Shown in pieces: positions 1 through 8,450 of a DNA stretch of 64,000 bases. Source of the DNA: Huintestinicola sp050874005 (lineage in GTDB: Bacteria > Bacillota > Clostridia > Oscillospirales > Ruminococcaceae); NCBI RefSeq assembly GCF_050874005.1, contig NZ_JBNMJV010000007.1, forward strand, positions 30,073-94,072. The letters run 5' to 3'. Made by a program: the position numbers and the translations under genes. The stretch's first letter is position 1. Every line of letters begins with the position of its first letter. A model generated the notes under the pieces. The model saw nothing but the letters and a program-made list of their open reading frames with translations. It was not told the origin of the DNA and searched no databases.

Positions 1-830
1 GACATATTTGGAAGTGTGTACTCTCCGCTGTCCGGAGCATTTTCGGCAGATGTGAGAAGATTTGCTATAAATTCGCATAAAAACTTGTGACCCTCGGTGT
101 TGGGGTGAGACTGGTCATTAGAATATTCTTTCCAGGTCATTCGCCCCTCCTCAAATTCCGGAGTAAGAGCGTCCGCCGCCGATACCATAGGCAGATCGTA
201 ATGCTCGCCGATCTCCTTCATATGCGCCTGAGCTGTGTAGCCTGACTCTATCACATTGAAAATAAGCACCACAGCAGGAGTGTTGTCCTGTTCAAGAACA
301 GTCCTCATCAACGACTCATATGACTCCTTTGCAATATCGTCCTGACTGTCGTTAACTGCAAATTCCACAAAAACGATATCGGGATCAAAACTTAACACAT
401 CTCTTTCCAGACGAAGAACTCCGAGATTTGAAGGCGTTCCGCTAAGTCCCGCATTAACGTATTCCACATTGTCACCCGTACCGTAAGTATCACGGAAAAA
501 TTCATAGGAAAGCCTTGCATAGCAGCTGTCTGCCGATGCTCCCACGCCTTCGGTGATAGAGCCGCCTATGTATGCGATCGTGGTTTTTTCGCCCGTTCGT
601 GCCTGCTCCATTTTAGCCTTCAAGCGTGATGTGTTGCCCAGACTGTATAAAGAACGGTCAACCATTGCCTTGTGAAATTCCTCAGGTGTTTCGGGAACTT
701 TTGTTGTTTCCGAAACCGACTGAACCTCTTCTGTCTGTAAATTTTCAGCAGCGCCGTTATCAGCTTTGCCGCAGGAAGAAAGCAGCAATGCCGATATCAA
801 AACCGCAGTTATTCCAATTCTCCTTTTCAT
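1..830 (-). CDS. SGNH/GDSL-family hydrolase lipoprotein (partial, C-terminus beyond window)
   Basis: The reading frame runs from an ATG at 830 down to base 1 without a stop, so the C-terminal end lies outside the window. The N-terminus is a lipoprotein signal peptide with lipobox LLSSC at about residues 16-20, so the enzyme should sit on the outer face of the membrane. The SGNH blocks are visible: YIGGSITEG (nucleophile Ser, near residue 90), a glycine in the NAGLSG stretch, VEFAVNDSQDD (Asn block) and the late SHPNTEGH (Asp/His block). This family includes esterases and carbohydrate deacetylases; the substrate cannot be read from sequence. An ATG-proximal purine stretch lies just upstream. 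The family assignment is secure, the substrate unknown. Confidence 0.85.
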   Translation of the reverse strand, partial: MKRRIGITAVLISALLLSSCGKADNGAAENLQTEEVQSVSETTKVPETPEEFHKAMVDRSLYSLGNTSRLKAKMEQARTGEKTTIAYIGGSITEGVGASADSCYARLSYEFFRDTYGTGDNVEYVNAGLSGTPSNLGVLRLERDVLSFDPDIVFVEFAVNDSQDDIAKESYESLMRTVLEQDNTPAVVLIFNVIESGYTAQAHMKEIGEHYDLPMVSAADALTPEFEEGRMTWKEYSNDQSHPNTEGHKFLCEFIANLLTSAENAPDSGEYTLPNM

Positions 831-839
831 AAAAACTCC

Positions 840-1025
840 TTAATCTCTGAATGAATTATCCACATATTTTTTCGAGCCGATGTAAAGCTGCATAAATTCC
901 ATATCGTCAAGAGGGGGATATTTTTCCTGAAACTCCTCAAAGCTCATACCATATTTTTCACGGTAAAACTTGTCCCGTTTTTCAGCATCTTCGGGAGAAA
1001 TACCATTTTTATCCAAACCTCTCAC
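840..1025 (-). CDS. small hypothetical protein downstream of hemW
   Basis: This is a short acidic, charged protein of about 61 residues with no signal peptide or membrane segment. It is rich in Lys, Glu, Tyr and Phe (FEEFQEKYPPLDDMEF). I chose the GTG at 1025, which overlaps the hemW stop codon (GTGA) and has a GGAAG a few bases upstream. An ATG at 1055 would give 71 residues but lacks a ribosome binding site and lies inside hemW. Position and overlap suggest translational coupling to lepA-hemW. I do not recognise the family. Confidence 0.55.
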   Translation of the reverse strand: MRGLDKNGISPEDAEKRDKFYREKYGMSFEEFQEKYPPLDDMEFMQLYIGSKKYVDNSFRD

Positions 1026-2116
1026 CCTTCTTCCAAAACCTCTGAAAGCCTGCATATTATTTCGTTAGACACCAAAAATCCCATTGGCGTAAGCATTATC
1101 CTGCCGTCCGATATTTTAAGAAGACCGTGCTTTTCCATAGGAACAGCCGCAGCTCTGAGCCTGTTCTCATAATCTCCTGCCTGAGACATCAAAAAGCCTT
1201 CCGAAAGCCGCAGAGCAAGCATAAGCCGTTCGGATGATCCGCAGGGGGCATCATCTGTAATGACTTCTTCCTGCTTTTCACAGTTGATAAACCCGTAAAT
1301 ATCTTTAGGAACGGCAAAACGCTTGCCGCCTGTGCAGGAATGAGCCGACGGACCTATCCCAAGATAGTCCTCGCACCGCCAGTATTTGAGATTATGGCGG
1401 CACACATATCCCTCTTTGGCAAAATTTGATATCTCATACTGTTTAAAACCGTTCTTTTCAAGACAGGATACTGCTTCCAGATACATATCCGCCGAAAGCT
1501 CCTCGTCAGCAATATTCGATATAAGTTCATCGTTTTCCGAAAGGGGAGTGCCGCTTTCAATTTTCAGCATATATGCGGAAATGTGCCGGGCGCCAAGCTC
1601 CGAAAGCCTTTCGATATTGTTCAGAACTGTTTCTGTATGCTGATAAGGCAGCCCCAGCATAAGGTCGGCTGAGATATTCTCAAAGCCGGCTTTCTGAGCC
1701 GAGAGAATGGCGTTTTCCGCCTGCTCCGAATTGTGAAGTCTGCCGAGAACCGAAAGCTCTTTGTCATCAAGGCTTTGTATTCCTATTGAAATTCGGTTTA
1801 TCCCTGCCGCCCTGAAATCTCGGAGCTTCTGAGTATCTGCCGAGTCCGGATTTATTTCGGCGGATATCTCTGCCCCCTCTGCAATGTCAGCCGCTGAAAG
1901 GATATCACTTATCTGACTGCTGCTAAGCAGAGATGGCGTTCCGCCGCCAAAATAAACGGTGTCGAAAGTCATTCCTGAAATGCGGATATTTCTGACAACA
2001 GCCTGTACGTATTTCTGAGTTAAATCCTCTTTACCTGCAAGAGAATAGAAATCGCAGTAAACGCATTTTCTGCGGCAGAACGGAACGTGTATATAAAGTC
2101 CTATTGGATCATTCAT
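1022..2116 (-). CDS. hemW: HemW-like radical SAM protein (putative heme chaperone)
   Basis: This is a radical SAM protein of about 364 residues. It has the cluster motif C14-x3-C18-x2-C21 (HVPFCRRKCVYCDFY), the glycine-rich GGGTPS strand and a typical HemN/HemW-like C-terminal domain. It is shorter than true oxygen-independent coproporphyrinogen oxidase and placed directly behind lepA, the usual position of hemW in Firmicutes. The family is thought to act as a heme chaperone; the older name is coproporphyrinogen III oxidase-like. The start is probably ATG 2116, which overlaps the lepA stop; an in-frame TTG lies one codon upstream. It is probably co-transcribed with lepA. Confidence 0.88.
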   Translation of the reverse strand: MNDPIGLYIHVPFCRRKCVYCDFYSLAGKEDLTQKYVQAVVRNIRISGMTFDTVYFGGGTPSLLSSSQISDILSAADIAEGAEISAEINPDSADTQKLRDFRAAGINRISIGIQSLDDKELSVLGRLHNSEQAENAILSAQKAGFENISADLMLGLPYQHTETVLNNIERLSELGARHISAYMLKIESGTPLSENDELISNIADEELSADMYLEAVSCLEKNGFKQYEISNFAKEGYVCRHNLKYWRCEDYLGIGPSAHSCTGGKRFAVPKDIYGFINCEKQEEVITDDAPCGSSERLMLALRLSEGFLMSQAGDYENRLRAAAVPMEKHGLLKISDGRIMLTPMGFLVSNEIICRLSEVLEEG

Positions 2117-3926
2117 CAAGCTTCAGCACAGCCATAAACGCCTCCTGGGGTACTTCAACGGTACCCAGCTGGCGCATACGCTTCTTGCCCTCCTTCTGCT
2201 TTTCAAGCAGCTTCTTCTTTCGTGTGATATCGCCGCCGTAGCACTTCGCAAGCACGTCCTTGCGCATAGCCTTGACCGTCTCACGGGCAATGACCTTTCC
2301 GCCGATAGCCGCCTGGATAGGTACCTCAAACAGCTGACGAGGGATATTGTCCTTGAGCTTTTCGGCTATCTTTCTTGCTCTTGCATACGCCTTGTCAGCG
2401 TGGATTATAAAGCTGAGAGCGTCCACCACATCGCCGTTTAACAGCACATCGAGCTTAACAAGCTTAGATGGAGCATAGCCCATAAATTCGTAGTCAAATG
2501 AAGCGTAGCCCCTTGTGCGTGATTTGAGAGCGTCAAAGAAATCGTAGACTATTTCATTGAGGGGGAGTTCATAATGAAGCTCCACTCTCGTCTCGTCAAG
2601 ATACTTCATATCCTTGAAAATGCCACGTCTTTCCTGACAAAGGTCCATAATGCTGCCCACATATTCCGAGGGAGAGAGAATAGATGCCTTGACCATAGGC
2701 TCTTCAGCCGAAGAAATGGAAGCAGGGTCAGGATAATTTGAGGGATTGTCGATAAATACAGTCTCTCCGCTTGTGAGGGTCACCTTATAAATAACAGAAG
2801 GAGCGGTGGTCACAAGGTCAAGGTTATATTCTCTTTCAAGTCTTTCCTGGATTATTTCCATATGGAGGAGTCCTAAAAATCCGCAGCGGAAGCCAAATCC
2901 CAAAGCAGCAGATGTCTCAGGTTCAAAGGAGAGTGAAGCGTCATTCAGCTGCAGCTTTTCAAGAGCGTCTCTCAGGTCACCGTATTTGGCGCCGTCCGCA
3001 GGATAAATTCCCGAAAATACCATAGGATTGACCTCTCTGTATCCGGGAAGCGGCTCAGCGCAGGGATCATCGGCGTCTGTAACGGTGTCTCCCACCTTTG
3101 TGTCGCCGATACTTTTTATTGAAGCGGCAATGTAGCCAACCTCGCCTGCAAAAAGACCGCCTGCGTTAACAAGGTCAACAGCACCCATATAACCTGCTTC
3201 AACAACGGTAAATTCGGCTCCCGTTGCCATAAGACGGATAGTCTGACCCGTTTTTACCGTTCCGTCAACAACTCTCACGTAAATGATAACGCCCTTGTAA
3301 GAATCGTAGTAGCTGTCGAAAATAAGAGCCTTGAGAGGAGCATCAGGGTCTCCCTTTGGCGCAGGAACGTCGGTAACAACTCTCTCAAGAACTTCTTTAA
3401 CATTTGTACCGAGCTTTGCGGATATTCTCGGAGCGTCCATTGCAGGGATACCGATAACGCTCTCCACCTCAGCACAAACTCTGTCGGGGTCGGCAGAGGG
3501 CAGGTCTATCTTGTTTACAACGGGAACAACTTCAAGGTCGTGTTCAATAGCAAGATAAGTGTTAGCCAGGGTCTGAGCCTCAATTCCCTGAGAAGCGTCT
3601 ACCACCAGCACAGCACCCTCGCAGGCGGCAAGAGAGCGTGATACCTCATAGTTGAAGTCTACGTGACCCGGTGTGTCGATAAGGTTAAAAACATATTCTT
3701 TGCCGTTGTCAGCGTTGTAAAGGAGCCTTACCGCACGTGCCTTGATGGTAATGCCCCTCTCCCTTTCAATATCCATATTGTCAAGGAGCTGGTCTTCCAT
3801 ATCTCTGAGAGCCACCGTTGATGTAAGCTCGAGAATTCTGTCGGCAAGTGTAGATTTACCGTGGTCTATATGGGCAATTATGCAAAAATTTCTGATATTA
3901 TCCTGATTATGATCCAAAAATAACAC
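2109..3926 (-). CDS. lepA: elongation factor 4 (LepA), ribosome back-translocating GTPase
   Basis: This is a full-length 605-residue translational GTPase. The G1 motif AHIDHGKST lies near residue 18, followed by RERGITIK (switch I), DTPGH (G3) and NKIDLP (G4). The C-terminal block SRTRGYASFDYEF and the basic LepA-specific tail (RKKKLLEKQKEGKKRMR) are diagnostic against EF-G. It binds ribosomes and remodels them after translocation or during 30S maturation. The GTG at 3926 follows an AGAGGA ribosome binding site closely; a TTG three codons later is an alternative. A strong promoter lies 30-50 bases upstream, and hemW overlaps the 3' end by 8-11 bases. Confidence 0.97.
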   Translation of the reverse strand: MLFLDHNQDNIRNFCIIAHIDHGKSTLADRILELTSTVALRDMEDQLLDNMDIERERGITIKARAVRLLYNADNGKEYVFNLIDTPGHVDFNYEVSRSLAACEGAVLVVDASQGIEAQTLANTYLAIEHDLEVVPVVNKIDLPSADPDRVCAEVESVIGIPAMDAPRISAKLGTNVKEVLERVVTDVPAPKGDPDAPLKALIFDSYYDSYKGVIIYVRVVDGTVKTGQTIRLMATGAEFTVVEAGYMGAVDLVNAGGLFAGEVGYIAASIKSIGDTKVGDTVTDADDPCAEPLPGYREVNPMVFSGIYPADGAKYGDLRDALEKLQLNDASLSFEPETSAALGFGFRCGFLGLLHMEIIQERLEREYNLDLVTTAPSVIYKVTLTSGETVFIDNPSNYPDPASISSAEEPMVKASILSPSEYVGSIMDLCQERRGIFKDMKYLDETRVELHYELPLNEIVYDFFDALKSRTRGYASFDYEFMGYAPSKLVKLDVLLNGDVVDALSFIIHADKAYARARKIAEKLKDNIPRQLFEVPIQAAIGGKVIARETVKAMRKDVLAKCYGGDITRKKKLLEKQKEGKKRMRQLGTVEVPQEAFMAVLKLDE

Positions 3927-3951
3927 ATCCTCTGAATGAAGTTTACTCTTT

Positions 3952-3980
3952 ATTATAACATAGTTTATGTGATTTGTAAA
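3952..3980 (-). promoter_or_regulatory. sigma-A promoter for lepA-hemW
   Basis: Reading the minus strand, TTTACA (3980-3975), a 17-base spacer and TATAAT (3957-3952) are present, with an extended -10 TG one base before the -10. It lies 26 bases upstream of the lepA start. Confidence 0.75.
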
Positions 3981-4053
3981 GCGTTGTATCGGTATTTTTC
4001 ACATTTATGCCTGAAGCCTCTGCAAATTTTTTTCACCAAATTCGTAAAAAACT

Positions 4054-4083
4054 ATGTACAAATGCAAAAATATATGTTATAAT
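4054..4083 (+). promoter_or_regulatory. probable promoter for the DUF1444-like gene
   Basis: A perfect TATAAT at 4078-4083 is preceded at 18 bases by a weak -35 (TGTACA). It is divergent from the lepA promoter. Because it lies inside the longest possible upstream reading frame, it argues for the ATG at 4130 as the true start of the next gene. Confidence 0.45.
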
Positions 4084-4129
4084 AATCTATAACTATTTGA
4101 ATATTACGAAGGGAGCAGCGCAGCTACAT

Positions 4130-4957
4130 ATGGACGAACTGAGCGAACTGCTTATAGATAACAAGACCGATGAAAAATTCAACCGTCTTTTCAGAGCAGC
4201 TCTGAAAAAGAATAGGTTTTCAGTAGAAAAAAGGGGCTCGAGAGACTATTACACCGTCACCGACGGCTCCTCATCTCTTGGATTTGACGTATCGGCAGAG
4301 AAATATGAATATGCCAAGAGCAGATCACCCGAGGCGGTAAACAAGCTCATTGAGCGTGTGAGGCACGATTTTGATATTCTTGAACGAATGGTATCATTTA
4401 CCAACGGTCAGGAATTTATCCGTTTCACCGTAATGCGTGAAGAGGAAATAGGAAGAGATATGATCTCGGACGATTTTATGGGCGGTCTAAAGCGTGTGAT
4501 ATGTTATACGGGAGATAATATCCGTTCCAGACTTCTCCCCGAGGAATATATGAAAAAATGGGACGTTCCCCGGGAGGTGCTTTTTTCCGTAGCGGACAGG
4601 AATATGTGCAGGCTCCTGAAAAAAGCCGAGTATACAGAAAGCTCCGTGGACGGCTCGGGAACGATAAGATGTCTTGATTTCAAGGCAGAGGGCAGCGATT
4701 TCACCGTAGCGCTGATGATGTGTTCGGAGTTTCGCAGCTTTATTTCCGAGCGCCTGGGACACCGTTTCCTTGTGGCGGCTCCCTCAAAGGATACGCTTAT
4801 CGCCCTTTCGGACGTGACAAACAACGTGCTTGAGCGCCTCGGAACTGCAATAGTAGGTGAGTACCGCTGGGCGCCCCGTCCGCTTACAACGGATATTTTC
4901 CATTACAGCTCTGCAGGAATAACCATAGCAGGGCATTTTTCCGAGGTCGACGGATAA
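4130..4957 (+). CDS. hypothetical protein, DUF1444/DUF5688-like
   Basis: This is a soluble protein of about 275 residues without signal peptide or membrane segments. I start it at ATG 4130 (GAAGGGAG about 14 bases upstream), because the 41 codons upstream contain the promoter. The layout resembles the DUF1444/DUF5688 families of uncharacterised Firmicute proteins. A central WDVPREVLFSVADRNM segment corresponds to their 'W-x-(I/V)-x-x-E-x-L-x-x-x-A-x-x-N' block, and a later FLVAAPSKDTLIAL strand to their 'P-(S/T)-x-(D/E)-x-(L/V)' block. No catalytic motif is visible. The match is by pattern only and needs a profile search. Confidence 0.6.
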   Translation: MDELSELLIDNKTDEKFNRLFRAALKKNRFSVEKRGSRDYYTVTDGSSSLGFDVSAEKYEYAKSRSPEAVNKLIERVRHDFDILERMVSFTNGQEFIRFTVMREEEIGRDMISDDFMGGLKRVICYTGDNIRSRLLPEEYMKKWDVPREVLFSVADRNMCRLLKKAEYTESSVDGSGTIRCLDFKAEGSDFTVALMMCSEFRSFISERLGHRFLVAAPSKDTLIALSDVTNNVLERLGTAIVGEYRWAPRPLTTDIFHYSSAGITIAGHFSEVDG

Positions 4958-5000
4958 TTTTGCTAAAGGCAGTCAATAATATGAAAGGAAATGATTGGCA

Positions 5001-6176
5001 ATGAGAAAAATGAGCGAACGGAAAAAAAAGAATATAATGCGTGTTTTAATGCTGATAATGGCGGTGATAATGCTTTTTGGGTTTGTAATACTTCCTCTTA
5101 CCGTCGATGTTGCCGCCGAAGAAACAGGCGTATCCGTAACGGTCACAGAATTTGAAACGGGCAAGCTTTCCGAAGCTATTGAAAAGGCAAAGGACGGAGC
5201 AGATCTCAACACCATCACAAAGCTTGCTGTAAGCGGAGGAGTGATGAATGCCTCAGACTATTCGGCAGTATGCGGATACCCGAATGTTGAATATCTTGAG
5301 CTTGCAGGCTGCGAGACCGAAAATGGAGTTATTCCCGAAAACGCTGTTCAGTCCAGAAATCAGCTTACCTATATCAGTCTCCCCTCAAATACCGAGACCA
5401 TAGGCGCAAGAGCCTTTTCCGGAAACCGTAAGCTCCTGAAAATTTCTATTCCCGCTACCCTCCGTGTCATCGGAGATTACGCCTTTGAAGGCTGCGAGAA
5501 TGTAGAAGAATTTGCCATACCTGCGGAAGTGAGTTCAATCGGTACAGGAGCCTTTTCCGACTGTAAGGCATTAAAGGCATTTTCTCTTCCCGAAGCGATT
5601 ACAGTAATTCCCGATTACTGCTTTAATAAGTGCAGCTTCACCGAAATGCATTTCGGACCCCAGGTCGAAAAGATAGGCGAGGGAGCATTTTCTGACTGCT
5701 ACAGCCTTTCAGATGTATATTATTACGGAGATAAAGCCCCTGAAGTAAGCGACAATTCCTTTCAGAACGTTAAGGTAACTATCCACACCTATGAGGACGG
5801 AGAAGGCTTTGACGGACTTACAAACAATTTCGTTTCCATAGGCTACGATCTCAGCGAGGACAGCGAGTATATTCCTCCCAAATCAGCCGAAACACAGCCT
5901 GCACAGACATCTTCCGAGACAGAGTCAGAAACAGCCGAAGCCGAAGATGTTTCAGAGACCGAAGACGCTGCCGAAACAGAAGCTTCATCAGAAGAGACTG
6001 TACTTTCCGAAGACGCTGCCGAGACAGAAGCAGCAGCGACAGAGTCTGTAACCGAAGCTGTTCCCGCAGCAGCCCCTGCAAACTCCTTCAGCGGAATTTC
6101 CGTTCTGATAATTGCAGTACTCTGCGCCGCTCTTGCAGTTACTGTCACACTTCTTGTGGTAAATAAAAAGAAATAA
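5001..6176 (+). CDS. surface leucine-rich-repeat (BspA/LRR_5-type) protein with C-terminal membrane anchor
   Basis: This is a protein of about 391 residues. A basic N-terminus is followed by a hydrophobic signal/anchor segment (about residues 12-33). Then come several LRR_5 repeats of the 'IGxxAFxGxxxLxxxxIPxxLxxIGDYAFEGC' type (about residues 95-260), a low-complexity Ser/Thr/Glu/Ala stalk (about 290-360), a C-terminal transmembrane helix and a KKK tail. The architecture is that of a cell-surface display or adhesion protein held by its tail rather than by a sortase signal. ATG 5001 is preferred (AAAGGAA nine bases upstream); a TTG two codons earlier is possible. The ligand is unknown. Confidence 0.82.
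   Translation: MRKMSERKKKNIMRVLMLIMAVIMLFGFVILPLTVDVAAEETGVSVTVTEFETGKLSEAIEKAKDGADLNTITKLAVSGGVMNASDYSAVCGYPNVEYLELAGCETENGVIPENAVQSRNQLTYISLPSNTETIGARAFSGNRKLLKISIPATLRVIGDYAFEGCENVEEFAIPAEVSSIGTGAFSDCKALKAFSLPEAITVIPDYCFNKCSFTEMHFGPQVEKIGEGAFSDCYSLSDVYYYGDKAPEVSDNSFQNVKVTIHTYEDGEGFDGLTNNFVSIGYDLSEDSEYIPPKSAETQPAQTSSETESETAEAEDVSETEDAAETEASSEETVLSEDAAETEAAATESVTEAVPAAAPANSFSGISVLIIAVLCAALAVTVTLLVVNKKK
5960..6031 (+). repeat. short direct repeat in the stalk-coding region
   Basis: A 24-base unit (5960-5983) recurs at 6008-6031 with a single mismatch and encodes EDAAETEA twice in the acidic stalk. It suggests stalk length can change by slippage or recombination. Confidence 0.7.
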
Positions 6177-6182
6177 TGGCTT

Positions 6183-6217
6183 TCAGCAGTCGGATAATCA
6201 GATTCTTCCGCTGCTGA
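6183..6217 (+). terminator. weak hairpin between the LRR gene and moxR
   Basis: TCAGCAG(T)CGG at 6183-6193 pairs with CCGCTGCTGA at 6208-6217, followed by a short TTTGTT tail. The poor U-tract makes it a weak terminator or attenuator, so moxR may be partly read through from upstream. Confidence 0.4.
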
Positions 6218-6256
6218 TTTGTTATATGCAAAAACCTTGCTGGGAGGACAAATAAA

Positions 6257-7207
6257 ATGACAGAAAGACCCGCCGATAAAAATGCAGTAATATCTGCACT
6301 CATCGAAAACGTTGAAAAGATAATAGTCGGAAAAAGGCAGTCCATAGAGCTTGTCATAGCCGCTATGCTCACAGGAGGACACGTGCTTATCGAGGACGTT
6401 CCGGGAGTGGGAAAGACCCGTCTTGTCTCTTCGGTAGCCCGTTCCTGCGGAGGGACTTTCGGAAGGATACAGATGACCCCCGATGTAATGCCCTCGGATA
6501 TCACAGGCTTTACAATGATAAATACCTCAACAGGCGCAAATGAGTTCAGAAAGGGAGCCGCATTCTGCAATTTTCTCCTTGCCGACGAGATAAACCGTGC
6601 CTCGCCTAAATCCCAGTCTGCCCTTCTTGAAATAATGGAGGAGGGGCAGGTAAGCCTTGACGGCGAGATATATCCATTACCTAAACCCTTTATGGTACTT
6701 GCCACACAAAATCCTGTTGAGACCTACGGTACCTATCATCTTCCCGAAGCCCAGATGGACAGATTTGTAATGAAAATAAGTATGGGCTATCCCGACAGAT
6801 CGGACGAGCTTTCTATTCTCGAAAGAAATGAAAGCAGCCTGACCCCGAAAACTCTGGATCCGGTCGTAACCTGCGAGGATATCCTTTCGCTTATGGATAA
6901 GGTGAAGCTTGTCCGCTGCAGCGAGAATATCAAAAAATATATCATAGAACTTGTAAACGCAACAAGATCTGCCGAATATATAAAGCTTGGCGTCAGCCCC
7001 CGAGGCAGCATAGCACTCTATAACACCGCCAAAGCTGCTGCAATGATCTCAGGCAGGGGATATGTTATCCCCGATGATGTAAAGCTTCTCGCTCCATATG
7101 TCCTTGCCCACAGGATCATTCTTACACCCAAGGGCAGGTCGGTCTGCTCTACTCCCGAAGGAGCGGTGGCAAAGCTTCTGTCCGAGGTGCCCGTACCCGT
7201 TGAATAA
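6257..7207 (+). CDS. MoxR-family AAA+ ATPase
   Basis: This is a 316-residue MoxR-type ATPase. Walker A GVGKT lies at residues 50-54, Walker B LLADE at 107-111, sensor 1 ATQNP at 149-153, and the MoxR lid domain follows. The ribosome binding site GGGAGG lies close to ATG 6257. MoxR proteins act as chaperone-like ATPases that mature or activate metal- or VWA-containing partners. Here it heads a MoxR-DUF58-transglutaminase cluster, a widespread arrangement linked to cell-envelope functions whose biochemical role is largely unknown. Confidence 0.93.
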   Translation: MTERPADKNAVISALIENVEKIIVGKRQSIELVIAAMLTGGHVLIEDVPGVGKTRLVSSVARSCGGTFGRIQMTPDVMPSDITGFTMINTSTGANEFRKGAAFCNFLLADEINRASPKSQSALLEIMEEGQVSLDGEIYPLPKPFMVLATQNPVETYGTYHLPEAQMDRFVMKISMGYPDRSDELSILERNESSLTPKTLDPVVTCEDILSLMDKVKLVRCSENIKKYIIELVNATRSAEYIKLGVSPRGSIALYNTAKAAAMISGRGYVIPDDVKLLAPYVLAHRIILTPKGRSVCSTPEGAVAKLLSEVPVPVE

Positions 7208-7211
7208 GCAT

Positions 7212-8450
7212 ATGAAGATGAAAATAAATAAACTAAGCCCCATTATAGGCGGACTTGTAAATTATGCCGCAGCAGTAGCGCTTGCTGTCATATTCGCCCT
7301 TTATCTCAGCGGAAGAGTGGGCTGGTTTCTGGTGACAGCCTTTGTCGCCGCCCCCTTTATCTCCGCTCTTATGACATTGATATTCGTTCGCAGGATATAT
7401 GTTTCCTGCGATGCGGATTCGGTGATAATGTGCAAGGGAGATGTCTGCGAGCTGACGGTAAACGTGACAAACGGGGTATTTCTTCCCACTCCTCCCGTGC
7501 TTGCGGATATGGCTGATTTCCCATCAGTAACAGCTTCGGACAAGCAGTACAGCATATCCGTTCTGCCCTTTGATACCGAAAGCTTCACCGTAAAATACAC
7601 AGCCTCCATATGCGGTCCTGCTGTTATAGGCGTAAAAAGTCTCAGAGTTTCCGATTATTTCGGGATATTCTCTTTCGAGATAAAAAGTGCGGATATCAGC
7701 GAACTGACCTATACCGTATCCGTTATCCCGGATATTGCCGAGGTGAATTTCTCCGACCCTGTAGTCTCACGTGCAGCAGAGCTGTCAGCATTTTCTGATG
7801 ACAGCGAGGATACCACAGATGCTCCTGCAGGAAAATTCGGCGGATTTCCCGGCTATGACAGCCGTGAATATGTACCCGGAGACCCTCTCAAGCGTATAAA
7901 CTGGAAGCAGTCCGCCAAGCGTGGAAAGCTTCTCGTAAGACTTGATGATGAAACGGTTTCTTCCGCAGTATCAATAGTTCTCGACAGCGTATTTGACAAG
8001 GAGAGCGTGTTTCTTCCTGCAGTAGCAGCCCTGGGCAGGTTTCCCGGTGCGGATAACGAGCAGCTGATTGCACTTATGGCACAGGACGCCATTGAGCAGT
8101 CTCTGGGAATTACCCGTGCATTTATATTGCAGAACTATTCTGTAAGCTATTTCCTTATGGGAAAAAACGGATGGGAATGTTTTCCCGCTGCCGATGAAAA
8201 CGACCTTGCCGTCCTGAGAACAGAGCTTGCCTCCTACAGCTTTTTAAGAGCGGGGTCACGTTTCCCCGAAGAGGAGCTTAAAAATCAGAAAGGAAGCGTT
8301 TCCGTGCTGTGTACGCCCTACCTTGACGAAGCTCTGAACGAACAGCTTTCATCAGAAAACTCAGACAGCAGGGGAGCGCTTCAAACAGTAATATATCCCT
8401 CTGCCGTTTCACCCCGTGTCAATGCGCCGAAAGGGGGAGAAGCCGAGTGA
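7212..8450 (+). CDS. DUF58 domain membrane protein
   Basis: This is a protein of about 412 residues. Two adjacent N-terminal transmembrane helices (about residues 15-60) are followed by an extracytoplasmic beta-rich region and the DUF58 signature PGDPLKRINWKQSAK (about residues 219-233). The start at ATG 7212, just after the moxR stop codon, is preferred; a longer frame beginning at 7098 would overlap moxR and lacks a ribosome binding site. The C-terminal region is VWA-like in many DUF58 proteins, but I see no clear MIDAS motif. It is the expected partner of MoxR and overlaps the transglutaminase gene by four bases. Confidence 0.88.
   Translation: MKMKINKLSPIIGGLVNYAAAVALAVIFALYLSGRVGWFLVTAFVAAPFISALMTLIFVRRIYVSCDADSVIMCKGDVCELTVNVTNGVFLPTPPVLADMADFPSVTASDKQYSISVLPFDTESFTVKYTASICGPAVIGVKSLRVSDYFGIFSFEIKSADISELTYTVSVIPDIAEVNFSDPVVSRAAELSAFSDDSEDTTDAPAGKFGGFPGYDSREYVPGDPLKRINWKQSAKRGKLLVRLDDETVSSAVSIVLDSVFDKESVFLPAVAALGRFPGADNEQLIALMAQDAIEQSLGITRAFILQNYSVSYFLMGKNGWECFPAADENDLAVLRTELASYSFLRAGSRFPEEELKNQKGSVSVLCTPYLDEALNEQLSSENSDSRGALQTVIYPSAVSPRVNAPKGGEAE

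Noticed and set aside
7098..7211. Upstream extension of the DUF58 protein overlapping moxR
   Set aside because: It would add 38 residues in the frame of moxR's end without a ribosome binding site; the ATG at 7212 just after the moxR stop is the better start.
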